Positions 9,924 through 18,604 of a DNA stretch of 64,000 bases are shown one piece after another. The notes beneath the pieces were generated by a model that was not told the DNA's origin, ran no database searches, and saw only the letters and a list, made by a program, of their open reading frames with translations. Origin of the DNA: Salinibacillus kushneri (GTDB taxonomy: Bacteria; Bacillota; Bacilli; Bacillales; Alkalibacillaceae); assembly GCF_900111405.1 (NCBI RefSeq), contig NZ_FOHJ01000002.1:62001-126000 (forward strand), written 5' to 3'. Made by a program: the position numbers and the translations under genes. Positions within the stretch are counted from its first letter, which is position 1; each line of letters opens with the position of its first letter.

Positions 9924-9957
9924 TTTTCGACAAAATTCGGGTGGTGACAGGCACCAA
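9924..9957. repeat. TCGGGT-TGACAGGCACC leader element, copy in front of the DUF4317 gene
   Basis: TTTTCGACAAAATTCGGGTGG continues with TGACAGGCACC and is nearly identical to 8283-8314. It abuts the ribosome site AAGGAGTGG at 9956-9964. Confidence 0.65.
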
Positions 9958-9971
9958 GGAGTGGAACAAAA

Positions 9972-11198
9972 TTGAACAAGAAAGATATCGCCAATATTCG
10001 AAAACAATTTAAAGTAAATAATGATCTGTTACAAATTAGTGAGATTTTTAATGTGTACATAATGAAGGAATCCAGCGAAATTTATCATTATCAAAGCTTA
10101 CCCTTTGAAATGCTGGAAGAGGAACAGAAAGAGCTGTTTATGAACAATTTCAAAAAAGTTCTTTCCGGTCAATTGGATGAGAAATTATTTGAATTAAAGT
10201 TTCAGCGTAATGTGGAAAATAGCAGTCAGCTTATTCTTCATCAGGGATTATTAAGCCATGATACCGATGAATGGACAAGTCACATGGTTCAAATCGTAGA
10301 AAAAATGCTTAAGGATAAGCAGTATGAAATGGATATTGTCGTGACCTTTATTCGAGGAGAATATCAGAAACCGATGAAAAAACGAAGTGAAGAGTCTGAG
10401 GAAAGCGAGCGGGATACGGTCTATTCCCATCCTTTTATCTTATGCAGTATGAACAAAACCCAGGATCCGAAAAAAGAATTACTGTTTGACTATGTGGAAA
10501 AGGAATTTAAGTACAATATTGCTGTAGATCCCATAATTGATTTGAAAGCTCCCCTATCAGGGTTTCTGTTCCCTTCCATTACGGACAACGCTTCAGATGT
10601 TAACCATATCCTTTATTCGGCTGGAAAAGGGAATGAATTGAATTATCACTTCATTGAAGAAGTAATAAATGCAGAAGAAATTATAACAGCAGAAGAGGAA
10701 AAATTTGTTTTTGAGGAAGTTGTAAAAAACGTAGTAGGTAATCAAATGAATACGTCTACACTGTCGAATGTTTATGATGAAGTTCAACGTGTCATAGAAG
10801 AGAATGAAGAGGAAGAAGATACACCAAAGCTAGATTACAAAGATGTAGAAAAAGTCTTAAAGAGCAGTGGAGTTGAAGATGTTAATCAGGAAAAAGTGGA
10901 AACAGCGTTTAAGAGTGTCATGGATGATGAAAAATATGAGGTAAAAGCAAGTAACATCATTCCGAAATATTCGTCAAAGTCCATTAAAGTCAAAACGAAA
11001 GCGGCTGATATTTCCGTTAGTCCACAAGACCTAAGATATGTTCGCCAGGTCGAGATGAACGGTAAGCTTTACTTAATGATTGAAGTAGAAGAAAATACGG
11101 TTATAGATGGCTTTGAAATGATTCCAGAAGGTTTGTTTGGAGATACAAAAACCAAAGACAAGACAGAAGAGAGTCAAGCAGAGAGCGAATCTGAATAA
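9972..11198 (+). CDS. DUF4317 family protein
   Basis: This is a 408-residue soluble protein of unknown function, recognised from its conserved opening MNKKDIANIRKQFKVNND and the following ISEIFNVYIMKESSEIYHYQ and KKVLSGQLDEKLFELKFQR. It has no signal peptide or membrane span. The middle is highly acidic (NEEEEDTPKLDYKD, about 275-290), and the last 20 residues form a low-complexity Glu/Ser tail. The start is TTG 9972 with AAGGAGTGG 8 bases upstream. It stands alone between two terminator regions, next to the VWA lipoprotein gene with which it shares an upstream repeat. A functional link between them is inference. Confidence 0.85.
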   Translation: MNKKDIANIRKQFKVNNDLLQISEIFNVYIMKESSEIYHYQSLPFEMLEEEQKELFMNNFKKVLSGQLDEKLFELKFQRNVENSSQLILHQGLLSHDTDEWTSHMVQIVEKMLKDKQYEMDIVVTFIRGEYQKPMKKRSEESEESERDTVYSHPFILCSMNKTQDPKKELLFDYVEKEFKYNIAVDPIIDLKAPLSGFLFPSITDNASDVNHILYSAGKGNELNYHFIEEVINAEEIITAEEEKFVFEEVVKNVVGNQMNTSTLSNVYDEVQRVIEENEEEEDTPKLDYKDVEKVLKSSGVEDVNQEKVETAFKSVMDDEKYEVKASNIIPKYSSKSIKVKTKAADISVSPQDLRYVRQVEMNGKLYLMIEVEENTVIDGFEMIPEGLFGDTKTKDKTEESQAESESE

Positions 11199-11242
11199 TT
11201 TCATAAAATATTTTAGGATCCGTCCTACAGGAAACCGTTAAG

Positions 11243-11282
11243 CCCTCATGTGTTGTTATTTTACGCATATGAGGGTTTTTTT
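11243..11282 (+). terminator. Terminator of the DUF4317 gene
   Basis: CCCTCATGTG and CATATGAGGG form a stem with one mismatch, followed by seven T. It is 45 bases past the stop codon at 11198. Confidence 0.8.
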
Positions 11283-11403
11283 AATGTGAAAAACCAAATA
11301 AGGTATTTGAATAATTCAATTTATTACGGTCAGGCTAAGACTGGTTAATGTTGCTAAAATAGCAGCAAGACTCCATACATCATTAAGTAACGGAGGGCAA
11401 AAC

Positions 11404-11514
11404 ATGGTTAAAGACTCTCATGCACCGAAGAAACAAAGAAAGGATAAGGACAGAATACCTGATGAACAAAAAAGAGGAAAAGGGAAATCTAATACCAGGG
11501 GAGGACGAAATTAA
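11404..11514 (+). CDS. Very small basic hydrophilic protein (36 residues)
   Basis: ATG 11404 is preceded by a strong ribosome site (CGGAGGG, spacing about 6) and opens a 36-codon frame rich in Lys, Arg, Asp and Gly (start MVKDSHAPKKQRKDKD, end GKGKSNTRGGRN). The composition recalls small spore-core proteins of bacilli, but it matches none I can name. A GGGATGCT...AGCATCCC hairpin at 11558-11584 follows. The ribosome site makes it likely to be translated. Confidence 0.55.
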   Translation: MVKDSHAPKKQRKDKDRIPDEQKRGKGKSNTRGGRN

Positions 11515-11557
11515 AGCCAATTCCTATATAAACACTTATATGATTGGCGTAAGTCAA

Positions 11558-11588
11558 AAGGGATGCTGATTAAAAGCATCCCTTAAGT
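11558..11588. terminator. Hairpin after the 36-residue gene
   Basis: AAGGGATGCT (11558-11567) and AGCATCCCTT (11575-11584) form a perfect 10-bp stem with a 7-base loop. There is no T-run on the plus strand and a TTTT on the minus strand, so termination is possible but not clear-cut. Confidence 0.45.
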
Positions 11589-11780
11589 AAGTAATTTTAT
11601 AAGACATTTTCGCTATGATTCGCTAGTTTAATGAGAATATGGGAGAAAAGGATAAAAACGTTCAGGATATTGAATTACGTATATATAAAAGTAATGGGAG
11701 TAGTAGAAGGAATAATATCAAAAGTCAGGGAAAAAATCGCATGAACGAAAGGATGAATGTAAGGAATAGTCGTTTTATGA

Positions 11781-12023
11781 TTAAAACCATTTTTTTTTAA
11801 GTGATATAGCCTGATACATGAGTCTTGCATCTTTACCTAATTTATCTCTCCGATAAGTATAGGGATGCAGCTGTCTTAAGAATACATCATCACATAATCT
11901 TCTATTGCCATTACTTCGATAACAGGTATCGTGCTGCATACAGAAAACATCAAGCTGATTTACTGGTGTTCCCGGGCCTATACATCCAGGGCCACAGTAG
12001 CGATAGCCGGGTAAGCATGGCAT
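11781..12023 (-). CDS. Phospholipase A2-like miniprotein (parvovirus VP1-type PLA2 core)
   Basis: The 80-residue protein is little more than a PLA2 catalytic core. The calcium loop is YCGPGCIGPG (residues 9-18), the catalytic dyad is His31-Asp32 in CMQHDTCY, and there are paired Cys residues at 10, 14, 28 and 34. A basic tail with the helix KLGKDARLMYQAI follows. No signal peptide is visible. The same short layout occurs in Bacillus proteins annotated as parvovirus coat VP1-like. The ATG at 12023 follows GAGGAGG. Enzyme activity on phospholipids is expected from the motif but not shown for this family. It stands alone on the minus strand. Confidence 0.8.
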   Translation of the reverse strand: MPCLPGYRYCGPGCIGPGTPVNQLDVFCMQHDTCYRSNGNRRLCDDVFLRQLHPYTYRRDKLGKDARLMYQAISLKKKWF

Positions 12024-12237
12024 AATTTTTTCCTCCTCTAACTTTTCATTTTTTACTTTAATTTATGTTAGAAGAAATTTTGCGCAATGGACAGAAACAC
12101 AGATTGTTATCCCCAAAAAGGGGTTAAGGGTTTCTTAAGTGAATATGATGATACTAGGTTTATAAATTGATAGGTTTTTACATTCCTTAGTTATAATAAT
12201 AGAAAAATTATTGTTTTTACCTTAGAGGAGAAACATT

Positions 12238-12403
12238 ATGGATAAAGAAGGAATTACCTTTAGAATTAAGATATATACAGGATAAAATACATGATTATCC
12301 TGATGTAAAAGAAGATGATTATGATATAATGATCCAACACTTGTATCACCTAAAAAGGGACAAAATTAAAATCGAAGAAGTACTACCTCTTATTTTCCAT
12401 TAA
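12238..12403 (+). pseudogene. Small conserved-looking gene with a frameshift after the third codon
   Basis: GAGGAG then ATG at 12238 begins MDK, but this frame stops after 15 codons at 12283-12285. One frame over (12242-12403) there are 53 open codons of clearly protein-like sequence (IKKELPLELRYIQDKI, then KEDDYDIMIQHLYHLKRDK, ending VLPLIFH). That frame has no usable start of its own. Removing one A from the AAA at about 12244-12246 fuses them as MDKKELPLEL. The product would be an acidic helical protein of about 55 residues that I do not recognise. Confidence 0.5.
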
Positions 12404-12651
12404 GAAGTATCATTTAAAGACAAGCTTAATCATAAAGTTGGAAATAACATCTGTTCTTACATTAGAATTTTTATCTTGACTGGATTGTTTCCTCTTATAT
12501 TCAGCATTCTAGAAAAGGTGTAATGAAAGAGGGAATAAATACCATGTGGAATCTATAAATTTTTTGAAGAATAAAGTTGACATTAAGCTGTTCAAGATAT
12601 AAAATTTTAATCTATGAAACAATTAATAAAACATCCTATGAGGTGAAAAAA

Positions 12652-14634
12652 ATGAAGAAGATATTATCCACGAAGATGGGTTTCTTCTCAATTGCTGTAC
12701 TTCTTTTTTGGCTAAAAACGTATGTAATTTATAAATCAGAATTTAATCTTGGTGTAAGTGGACCCATGCAGGAGTTCCTATTATTCTTTAATCCTCTAAG
12801 TTCTGGATTAATTGTTTTAGGACTGGCATTATTCTCAAAAGGCAATAAAGTTGGAAGACGAATCCTTATTATTTATACGCTAATGAGCTTTATTTTATAT
12901 GCTAACGTTGTTTATTATCGATTCAATAGCGACTTTATTACGATTGCTACATTAATGCAAACAGACAACTTTGGTAGTCTTGGCGGTAGCATTAAAGACT
13001 TGATGGCACCATATGATTTTCTTTATTTAGTAGATATTGCACTATTATTTTTCCTCTACCGCGGAGTGAAATCTAACTGGTCAATGGAACGTTTGCAAGT
13101 CCGTAAAGCAATGGCTATATTAATCACGGGTGTTATCGTATTTGGCGTTAATCTTAGTCTGGCAGAAGCAGATCGCCCGCAGCTATTGGAACGTACCTTT
13201 GACAGAAACTACCTTGTGAAATATCTGGGCATGTATAATTTTATGGTATATGATGCTGCTCAAAATGTTGAAAATTCAGCACAGCGTGTTTTAGCTGATA
13301 GTAATGATATTACAGAGGTCCAAAACTATACAAAGGCTAAATATGCACAGCCGAATGAAGAGCTTTTTGGAGTGGCAAAAGGAAAAAACGTTATTAAAAT
13401 CCATTTAGAATCTTTCCAATCCTTTCTTATTGACTATAAGTTACATGGGGAAGAAGTAACACCATTTTTAAATTCGCTTGTTCATGATAAGAGTAAGGAC
13501 TTTACTTACTTTGATAACTTCTTCCATCAAACGGGGCAAGGAAAAACAGCTGATGGAGAGCTAATAATGGATAACTCCTTATATGGACTCCCAAATGGCT
13601 CTGCATTTTCAACGAAGGCAAATAATACGTATCAGGCTTTACCGGCAATTATGGATCAGCAAGAGGGATACACTAGTGCTGTTTTCCATGGGGATGGTAA
13701 ATCGTTCTGGAATCGGGACAAAATTTATAAAGAATTAGGTGTTAATAAATTCTATTATGATAGTTACTATGATATGAGCCCTGAGAATGTCATTAACTAT
13801 GGTTTGAAGGATAAACCATTCTTTGAGCAATCGATGCCATATCTTGAAAACTTGGAACAGCCATTTTATGCGCATATGATTACATTAACTCATCATCATC
13901 CATATTTGATTAATGAAGAGGATACAACAATTGCGCCTGCTGAAACAGGAGATGGTTCGGTTGACCGATACTTCCAGACAGCTCGTTATCTAGATGAAGC
14001 ATTGAAACAGTTCTTTGATGATTTAAAAGAAGCTGGCTTGTATGAAGACTCAGTTATTATGATTTATGGGGACCACTACGGTATTTCAGAAAATCATAAT
14101 CGGGCAATGAAGGAAATAATAGGTGAAGAAATTACTCCATTAAAGAATGCTGAATTACAACGTGTTCCATATATGATTAAAATTCCTGGAGTAGATGGCC
14201 AAGGTGTGAATCATGAATATTCCGGCCAGACAGATGTTATGCCAACATTGTTACACCTTTTAGGTATTAAGGCACAGGATTATATTACATTTGGAACAGA
14301 TTTATTCTCTAAAGATCATAAAGAGTTTGTACCATTTCGAAATGGTGACTTTATAACAGATAAATACAGCTACGTTAATGGAACCTATTATGATAATGAA
14401 ACGAAGGAAAAGATTTCGGAACCAACTGAAGAAATGTTGAAGAAGAGAGAAACCGTTATGCATGAGCTGGAACTTTCGGATAAAGTATTAAACGGTGACT
14501 TACTTCGTTTCTATACCCCGAATAAAGAATGGGAACCTGTAAATCCAAATGATTATACGTATCCTGAAAAAGGTGAAGCTGTAGATACAAAGGATGAAAA
14601 GGAAGAACCAACTGATAAACAAGATTCAAAATAA
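12652..14634 (+). CDS. ltaS: Lipoteichoic acid synthase family protein (LtaS type)
   Basis: This membrane enzyme polymerises glycerol-phosphate from phosphatidylglycerol to build lipoteichoic acid. The 660-residue protein has five N-terminal membrane spans (within about 1-185) and an extracellular sulfatase-fold domain. The nucleophile is Thr299 in TGQGKTADGE. Metal and substrate residues appear in IHLESFQSF, in FHGDGKSFWNR and in YGDHYGISENHN. An acidic low-complexity tail (DTKDEKEEPTDKQ) ends it. I chose ATG 12652, with GAGGTG 7 bases upstream, over the open frame from 12577. Bacillus has several paralogues (LtaS, YfnI, YqgS), so the exact subtype is uncertain. Confidence 0.92.
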   Translation: MKKILSTKMGFFSIAVLLFWLKTYVIYKSEFNLGVSGPMQEFLLFFNPLSSGLIVLGLALFSKGNKVGRRILIIYTLMSFILYANVVYYRFNSDFITIATLMQTDNFGSLGGSIKDLMAPYDFLYLVDIALLFFLYRGVKSNWSMERLQVRKAMAILITGVIVFGVNLSLAEADRPQLLERTFDRNYLVKYLGMYNFMVYDAAQNVENSAQRVLADSNDITEVQNYTKAKYAQPNEELFGVAKGKNVIKIHLESFQSFLIDYKLHGEEVTPFLNSLVHDKSKDFTYFDNFFHQTGQGKTADGELIMDNSLYGLPNGSAFSTKANNTYQALPAIMDQQEGYTSAVFHGDGKSFWNRDKIYKELGVNKFYYDSYYDMSPENVINYGLKDKPFFEQSMPYLENLEQPFYAHMITLTHHHPYLINEEDTTIAPAETGDGSVDRYFQTARYLDEALKQFFDDLKEAGLYEDSVIMIYGDHYGISENHNRAMKEIIGEEITPLKNAELQRVPYMIKIPGVDGQGVNHEYSGQTDVMPTLLHLLGIKAQDYITFGTDLFSKDHKEFVPFRNGDFITDKYSYVNGTYYDNETKEKISEPTEEMLKKRETVMHELELSDKVLNGDLLRFYTPNKEWEPVNPNDYTYPEKGEAVDTKDEKEEPTDKQDSK

Positions 14635-14664
14635 ACGACAGGTGCCTGGCACCTGTCGTTTTTT
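14634..14664 (+). terminator. Terminator of ltaS built from the GACAGGTGCC repeat
   Basis: ACGACAGGTGCC and GGCACCTGTCGT are perfect 12-base arms around a single T and are followed by six T. The arms contain the same GACAGG/GCACC core as the dispersed element at 8301 and 9943, in self-complementary form. It starts right at the stop codon. Confidence 0.9.
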
Positions 14665-14861
14665 CCTGAAAGTTATTCTTCGGGATGTTCATATGCTAAA
14701 ATACATATAGAAGTCAGAAGAAAATGATAGCGCTAACTAGGAATTTAGCCAACTCTTTATTTCTGTTTTTTCTTCCCATATACGAATAAAAGCAACTAAA
14801 CAGAAATTCACTATAAAAAGATAATGTAGGATGAGGAATTTATACCTATAGGAGGGGAAGT

Positions 14862-16154
14862 ATGGAGAATAAATATTTACATAAGTTTTATCAAAAAAAT
14901 CGTTCTGAGAGAATTGGGGCATTAGTATTAGCTGGGGTCATTCATGAGGATGATGCTGCTCTTTTAAGAGATGGTTTATCTATACCTGAAGATGTGGCAG
15001 ACAATATGATTGAAAACCAGATTGGGAAGTATGAGCTTCCTCTTGGTGCTGCCCTTAATTTTCTCATTAATGGCAAGGAATATGCTGTCCCTATGGCGAT
15101 TGAGGAGCCATCTGTGGTTGCAGCTGCAAGTTCAGCAGCTAAAATCATCAACAAAGCAGGAGGATTCCATACATCCATAGAAGAACGCAGGATGATTGGA
15201 CAAGTTGCCTTAAAGGATATTCCTAACTTAGAAGATGCAGAAAACATTATAATGGAACACAAAGCAAATATTTTACAAATCGCTAATGAATCCAAGTCTT
15301 CCATTGTAAAACGTGGGGGTGGAGCAAAGGACTTACTTGTTCGTGTCTTACCTGCAGATGAACAGAACAATATTCCTTCTTTTCTGGTGGTTCATCTTCA
15401 TATTGAAACATTGGAAGCGATGGGGGCAAATATCATTGACACTATGGTTGAGGCAATCAAACCGTATTTAGAAGAGATTACAAATGGAAAAGCATTAATG
15501 GGCATCTTGTCGAACTATGCAACGGATTGTCTCGCTACTGCAGAATGCCGTATTCCCCTCTCCCTTTTGGAAAAAGGAGAGTTTTCAGGAGAAGAAGTTC
15601 GGGACCGAATCATTGAAGCCACCCAATTTGCATATGCTGATCCTTACCGTGCAGTTACGCACAATAAAGGTATTATGAATGGAGTTGATGCAGTTGTCAT
15701 TGCATCTGGTAATGATTGGCGTGCCATTGAAGCAGGGGCTCATGCGTATGCAGCACGATCTGGACAATATCGTTCCCTGTCAACCTGGGAAAAGGGAGAA
15801 AATGGTGAATTAATTGGTCGTTTAACCCTTCCTCTTCCTGTTGGGGCTGTCGGTGGTCAAATAAGCATTCATCCTGCTGCTCAGTTTACTAAAAGATTAA
15901 TGGGCTATGAAAACGCGAAGGGATTAGAGTCCATTATTGTATCAGCTGGACTTGGACAAAATCTTTCTGCAATAAAAGCTCTTGTTACAGAAGGTATTCA
16001 AAAAGGACATATGAAACTACACGCGAAATCGTTAGCCATTAGTGCTGGTGCAACAGGGACAGAAATTGAAGTCGTTAGTGAGAAACTTAGACAGAGTAAA
16101 AAGATGGACTTAAATACGGCTAAGGAAATGTTAAAGGATTTAAGAGAGCAGTAA
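14862..16154 (+). CDS. mvaA: Hydroxymethylglutaryl-CoA reductase (class II)
   Basis: It makes (or degrades) mevalonate from HMG-CoA and in Firmicutes serves isoprenoid synthesis. At 430 residues it has class II length. The catalytic Glu is at about residue 82 (IEEPSVVAAAS), the Lys is in THNKGIMNG, the Asp in ASGNDWRAIE and the His in GHMKLHAKSLA. The cofactor domain carries TDCLATAECRIP. The ATG at 14862 follows AGGAGGGG. It stands alone; its pathway partner mvaS is at 24.4 kb and a thiolase is at 25.8 kb, so the route is scattered within one window. Confidence 0.96.
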   Translation: MENKYLHKFYQKNRSERIGALVLAGVIHEDDAALLRDGLSIPEDVADNMIENQIGKYELPLGAALNFLINGKEYAVPMAIEEPSVVAAASSAAKIINKAGGFHTSIEERRMIGQVALKDIPNLEDAENIIMEHKANILQIANESKSSIVKRGGGAKDLLVRVLPADEQNNIPSFLVVHLHIETLEAMGANIIDTMVEAIKPYLEEITNGKALMGILSNYATDCLATAECRIPLSLLEKGEFSGEEVRDRIIEATQFAYADPYRAVTHNKGIMNGVDAVVIASGNDWRAIEAGAHAYAARSGQYRSLSTWEKGENGELIGRLTLPLPVGAVGGQISIHPAAQFTKRLMGYENAKGLESIIVSAGLGQNLSAIKALVTEGIQKGHMKLHAKSLAISAGATGTEIEVVSEKLRQSKKMDLNTAKEMLKDLREQ

Positions 16155-16191
16155 ACCAATCCAATAGTCCTTTCTTTTTGTGGGTAACTCT

Positions 16192-16764
16192 TCACGTTGG
16201 TTTTGTTGATTTTTTGGTTTCCATTTTGTGTTGTTCAATTAAATAATAATGAAAAATTCGAAATACTATGGGAAGTAATATATATATTGGAAACGAGTAT
16301 ATTAATTTCCAATGTAAAAGTTTATAAATGCCCATACTAATTAAGATAGGTTCGACTACAAAAGTTGCAAGTATAGCGATAACAACATTTCCAATAATAA
16401 AGTGTTTCCACTTAGGGTAATAGTAATAAACAATCATATAGAAGACGGGAATAAGGGCGAAGTTATAAGGGTTTAGTCCTCTGTTTAATTGTGTTAATTG
16501 ATAAGGATAAGCCCAGGCACCACTTGTAATACCAACTTCATCCATTTGACTTGTCAGAAGTCCCAGTAAAAGCCCGTATGACAAAACTTCTGCCTTTCTT
16601 TCCTTTGGAATGATTTTGTACCATAGAAACCAGGGTAAAATAAGCATAATGGCTAATAACCACCACTGCCATGTAAATAAGTCATGTTCAACCCAATATT
16701 GTAATCTGAAATCGGTTAATTTGTACTGTAAATTCAGGATTTCGTCAAAAGATGGATAAGACAT
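16192..16764 (-). CDS. CBO0543 family integral membrane protein
   Basis: The 190-residue protein has five or six hydrophobic segments (first near residues 33-52, then about 62-80, 100-120, 128-148 and 155-172). It carries a conserved-looking W-rich entry (HDLFTWQWWLLAIMLILPW) and a loop (TSGAWAYPYQL) seen in this uncharacterised Firmicute family. I use the ATG at 16764 because AAGGAGG is 5 bases upstream; the frame is open to 16851 but that part is not membrane-like. It converges on mvaA with a 37-base gap and no obvious terminator between them. Function unknown. Confidence 0.75.
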   Translation of the reverse strand: MSYPSFDEILNLQYKLTDFRLQYWVEHDLFTWQWWLLAIMLILPWFLWYKIIPKERKAEVLSYGLLLGLLTSQMDEVGITSGAWAYPYQLTQLNRGLNPYNFALIPVFYMIVYYYYPKWKHFIIGNVVIAILATFVVEPILISMGIYKLLHWKLIYSFPIYILLPIVFRIFHYYLIEQHKMETKKSTKPT

Positions 16765-16851
16765 GGTTTCCTCCTTAACAGGTTTACTAATACAGCTAAG
16801 ACCGTCTTCGTTTTTGTAATCATTACTGCTGTAATCAAAAAACTTTTCCAA

Positions 16852-17287
16852 TATTAAATAGTATTTAATAATATTATTTTATTATGTAATAAGGAAAAAG
16901 GCCCCCCGAGTTAGTATTTTCAACAAAGGAATACACATTAGACTGACCTAAAAGTTTACATCTTTCAGCCCCTTCAATAACTTATTTTTTGATAAGTTTA
17001 GGCAGATTTATTAGCCCTTATTATTTGGGGAATGCCAGTTTATATTGGTATTAAAGTGAAATGTGACAATCAATGAAAACGGCGAAAAACACAAAGCTCT
17101 AGTAAAAGTAGGTTCTTCCTTTTTATTTGAAGTTTTCAATCTTTATCAAAACCTAATCAAGTTACTATTTAACCTAACCAGCCAAATCCTCTCAGGTATT
17201 TAATAAGTAAGCAGGGAGTTATTCTTTTTAAAGAGGAATTTAGCAGCTTTACAATGTAACAGTGTTATGTTACGTTATGTTTAAGGA
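16852..17287. other. 436-base gap between the CBO0543 gene and yhbD
   Basis: I see no gene here. The right end carries the short dyad GTAACAGTGTTATGTTAC (17256-17273) just before the yhbD ribosome site, which could be an operator for that MerR-like protein. Confidence 0.4.
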
Positions 17288-17296
17288 GTGAAGACA

Positions 17297-17932
17297 ATGG
17301 ATGAAGGATTAATCTCGAAAAAAGACTTGTTAGAGCAAACGGACATAACTTACGGACAGCTCTACCGTTGGAAGAGGAAAAAGTTAATCCCGGACGATTG
17401 GTTTATTAGAAAATCAACGTTTACTGGACAAGAAACGTTTTTTCCAAAGGAGAAAATGATTGAAAGAATTAACAGAATTAAAGAATTAAAAGATCATTTA
17501 TCACTGGATGAATTAGCAAATGCTTTATCTCCAAAAAAGAAGGACATAAAAATATCAAAGAAGGACTTCATAGAACGAAACATTGTTTCGAGCAATGCTG
17601 TTACTATTTTTGAAGAGCAATTCGGTGAACTGGATACGATTACCTTCCAAACATCACTATATTTGTATCTTTTTGATAAATCTTTGGAGACAGGAGAGGT
17701 TGGATGGGAAGAAGGAAAGCAAATCATTCAAACATTACATGACCATTTTCCTAAGCTAGAGGAAAAGCGTGCTTCATTAGTGGTGTTAAGAAAAATGGGA
17801 GTTGTAACCGTGTTACTTGTTACCAATCCAGATGACTTATATGTTGATGAGAAAACGAAAGTGGCTGTGTTATTGGACATTGAAACAGAATTGGATAAAC
17901 TACTGAATTCCTTAGTAACAGGGGGTTTTTAA
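17297..17932 (+). CDS. yhbD: YhbD family protein (DUF4004, MerR-like)
   Basis: The 211-residue protein opens with a winged-helix, MerR-like segment (GLISKKDLLEQTDITYGQLYRWKRKKLIP), where tyrosine and tryptophan replace parts of the usual recognition helix. The rest is helical and uncharacterised. It is the first gene of an operon with two bactofilin genes, the same order as yhbD-yhbE-yhbF of B. subtilis. I chose ATG 17297 (AAGGAG at 17283-17288, spacing 8); the GTG at 17288 overlaps the ribosome site. The stop codon abuts the next start with no gap, suggesting translational coupling. Confidence 0.88.
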   Translation: MDEGLISKKDLLEQTDITYGQLYRWKRKKLIPDDWFIRKSTFTGQETFFPKEKMIERINRIKELKDHLSLDELANALSPKKKDIKISKKDFIERNIVSSNAVTIFEEQFGELDTITFQTSLYLYLFDKSLETGEVGWEEGKQIIQTLHDHFPKLEEKRASLVVLRKMGVVTVLLVTNPDDLYVDEKTKVAVLLDIETELDKLLNSLVTGGF

Positions 17933-18589
17933 ATGACAAAGGAAAAAGACATACGGTTAAAAGTTTTAGGAAACGGAAGCTATCCAGGTGGAGATTACGA
18001 TAAGATTAAAGTTACAGGACAAGTGGAAATTTCCGGAGATGTTTATTCTCAACACACAAAAATTATTGGAGAATGTCGTGTGAAAGGAAATGCGACAAAG
18101 GAACAAGTGCAAGTGACTGGGAAGCTGAATGTTGATGAAGAATTAAACAGTCATACAATAAAAGGTACTGGTGAGTTAAATGTTAAGCAGTCGGTGAAAG
18201 CAAATACTCTTGATATGAGAGGATTTGTTCATTGTTCTGGGAATGTAGAGCTTGAAAAAATGGACCTTAAAGGGGGCTTTACGATCACTGGGTTATTAAA
18301 TGTTGGTGATTTATTGGTTAATTTACAAGTTGCTCCTAGTAGTGTCGGTGAAATTGGTGGTGAGAAGATTATGATCAAAAGCAAAAGCATCCTGAAGAAA
18401 TCTTATACCCTTGAAGCAGAGGTGATAGAAGGAGATAGCATTTATCTAGAGCACACCACAGCAAAAATAGTTAGAGGTAATGACGTTGAAATCGGTCCAG
18501 GTTGTCATATTGAAAAAGTAGAATACAGGTCTACCTTTACAAATAAGGAAAAGAATTCAAAAAATATTTTTCATGTAAATCAAATTTAA
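17933..18589 (+). CDS. bacE: Bactofilin BacE/YhbE-like polymer-forming protein
   Basis: Bactofilins form membrane-associated filaments from a right-handed beta-helix; in B. subtilis BacE and BacF are needed for flagellar assembly. The 218-residue protein shows the repeated pattern of short beta turns (IKVTGQVEISGDVYSQH, VKGNATKEQVQVTGKL, IKGTGELNVKQ, MRGFVHCSGNVEL). The C-terminal part contains a conserved TAKIVRGNDVEIGPGC that is also found in the next gene. Its ATG follows the yhbD stop codon directly, with AGGGGG upstream. Both paralogues share the GEIGGE and LLN(V/A) elements, so they arose by duplication. Confidence 0.87.
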   Translation: MTKEKDIRLKVLGNGSYPGGDYDKIKVTGQVEISGDVYSQHTKIIGECRVKGNATKEQVQVTGKLNVDEELNSHTIKGTGELNVKQSVKANTLDMRGFVHCSGNVELEKMDLKGGFTITGLLNVGDLLVNLQVAPSSVGEIGGEKIMIKSKSILKKSYTLEAEVIEGDSIYLEHTTAKIVRGNDVEIGPGCHIEKVEYRSTFTNKEKNSKNIFHVNQI

Positions 18590-18604
18590 CGATTGGAGGG
18601 ATTT

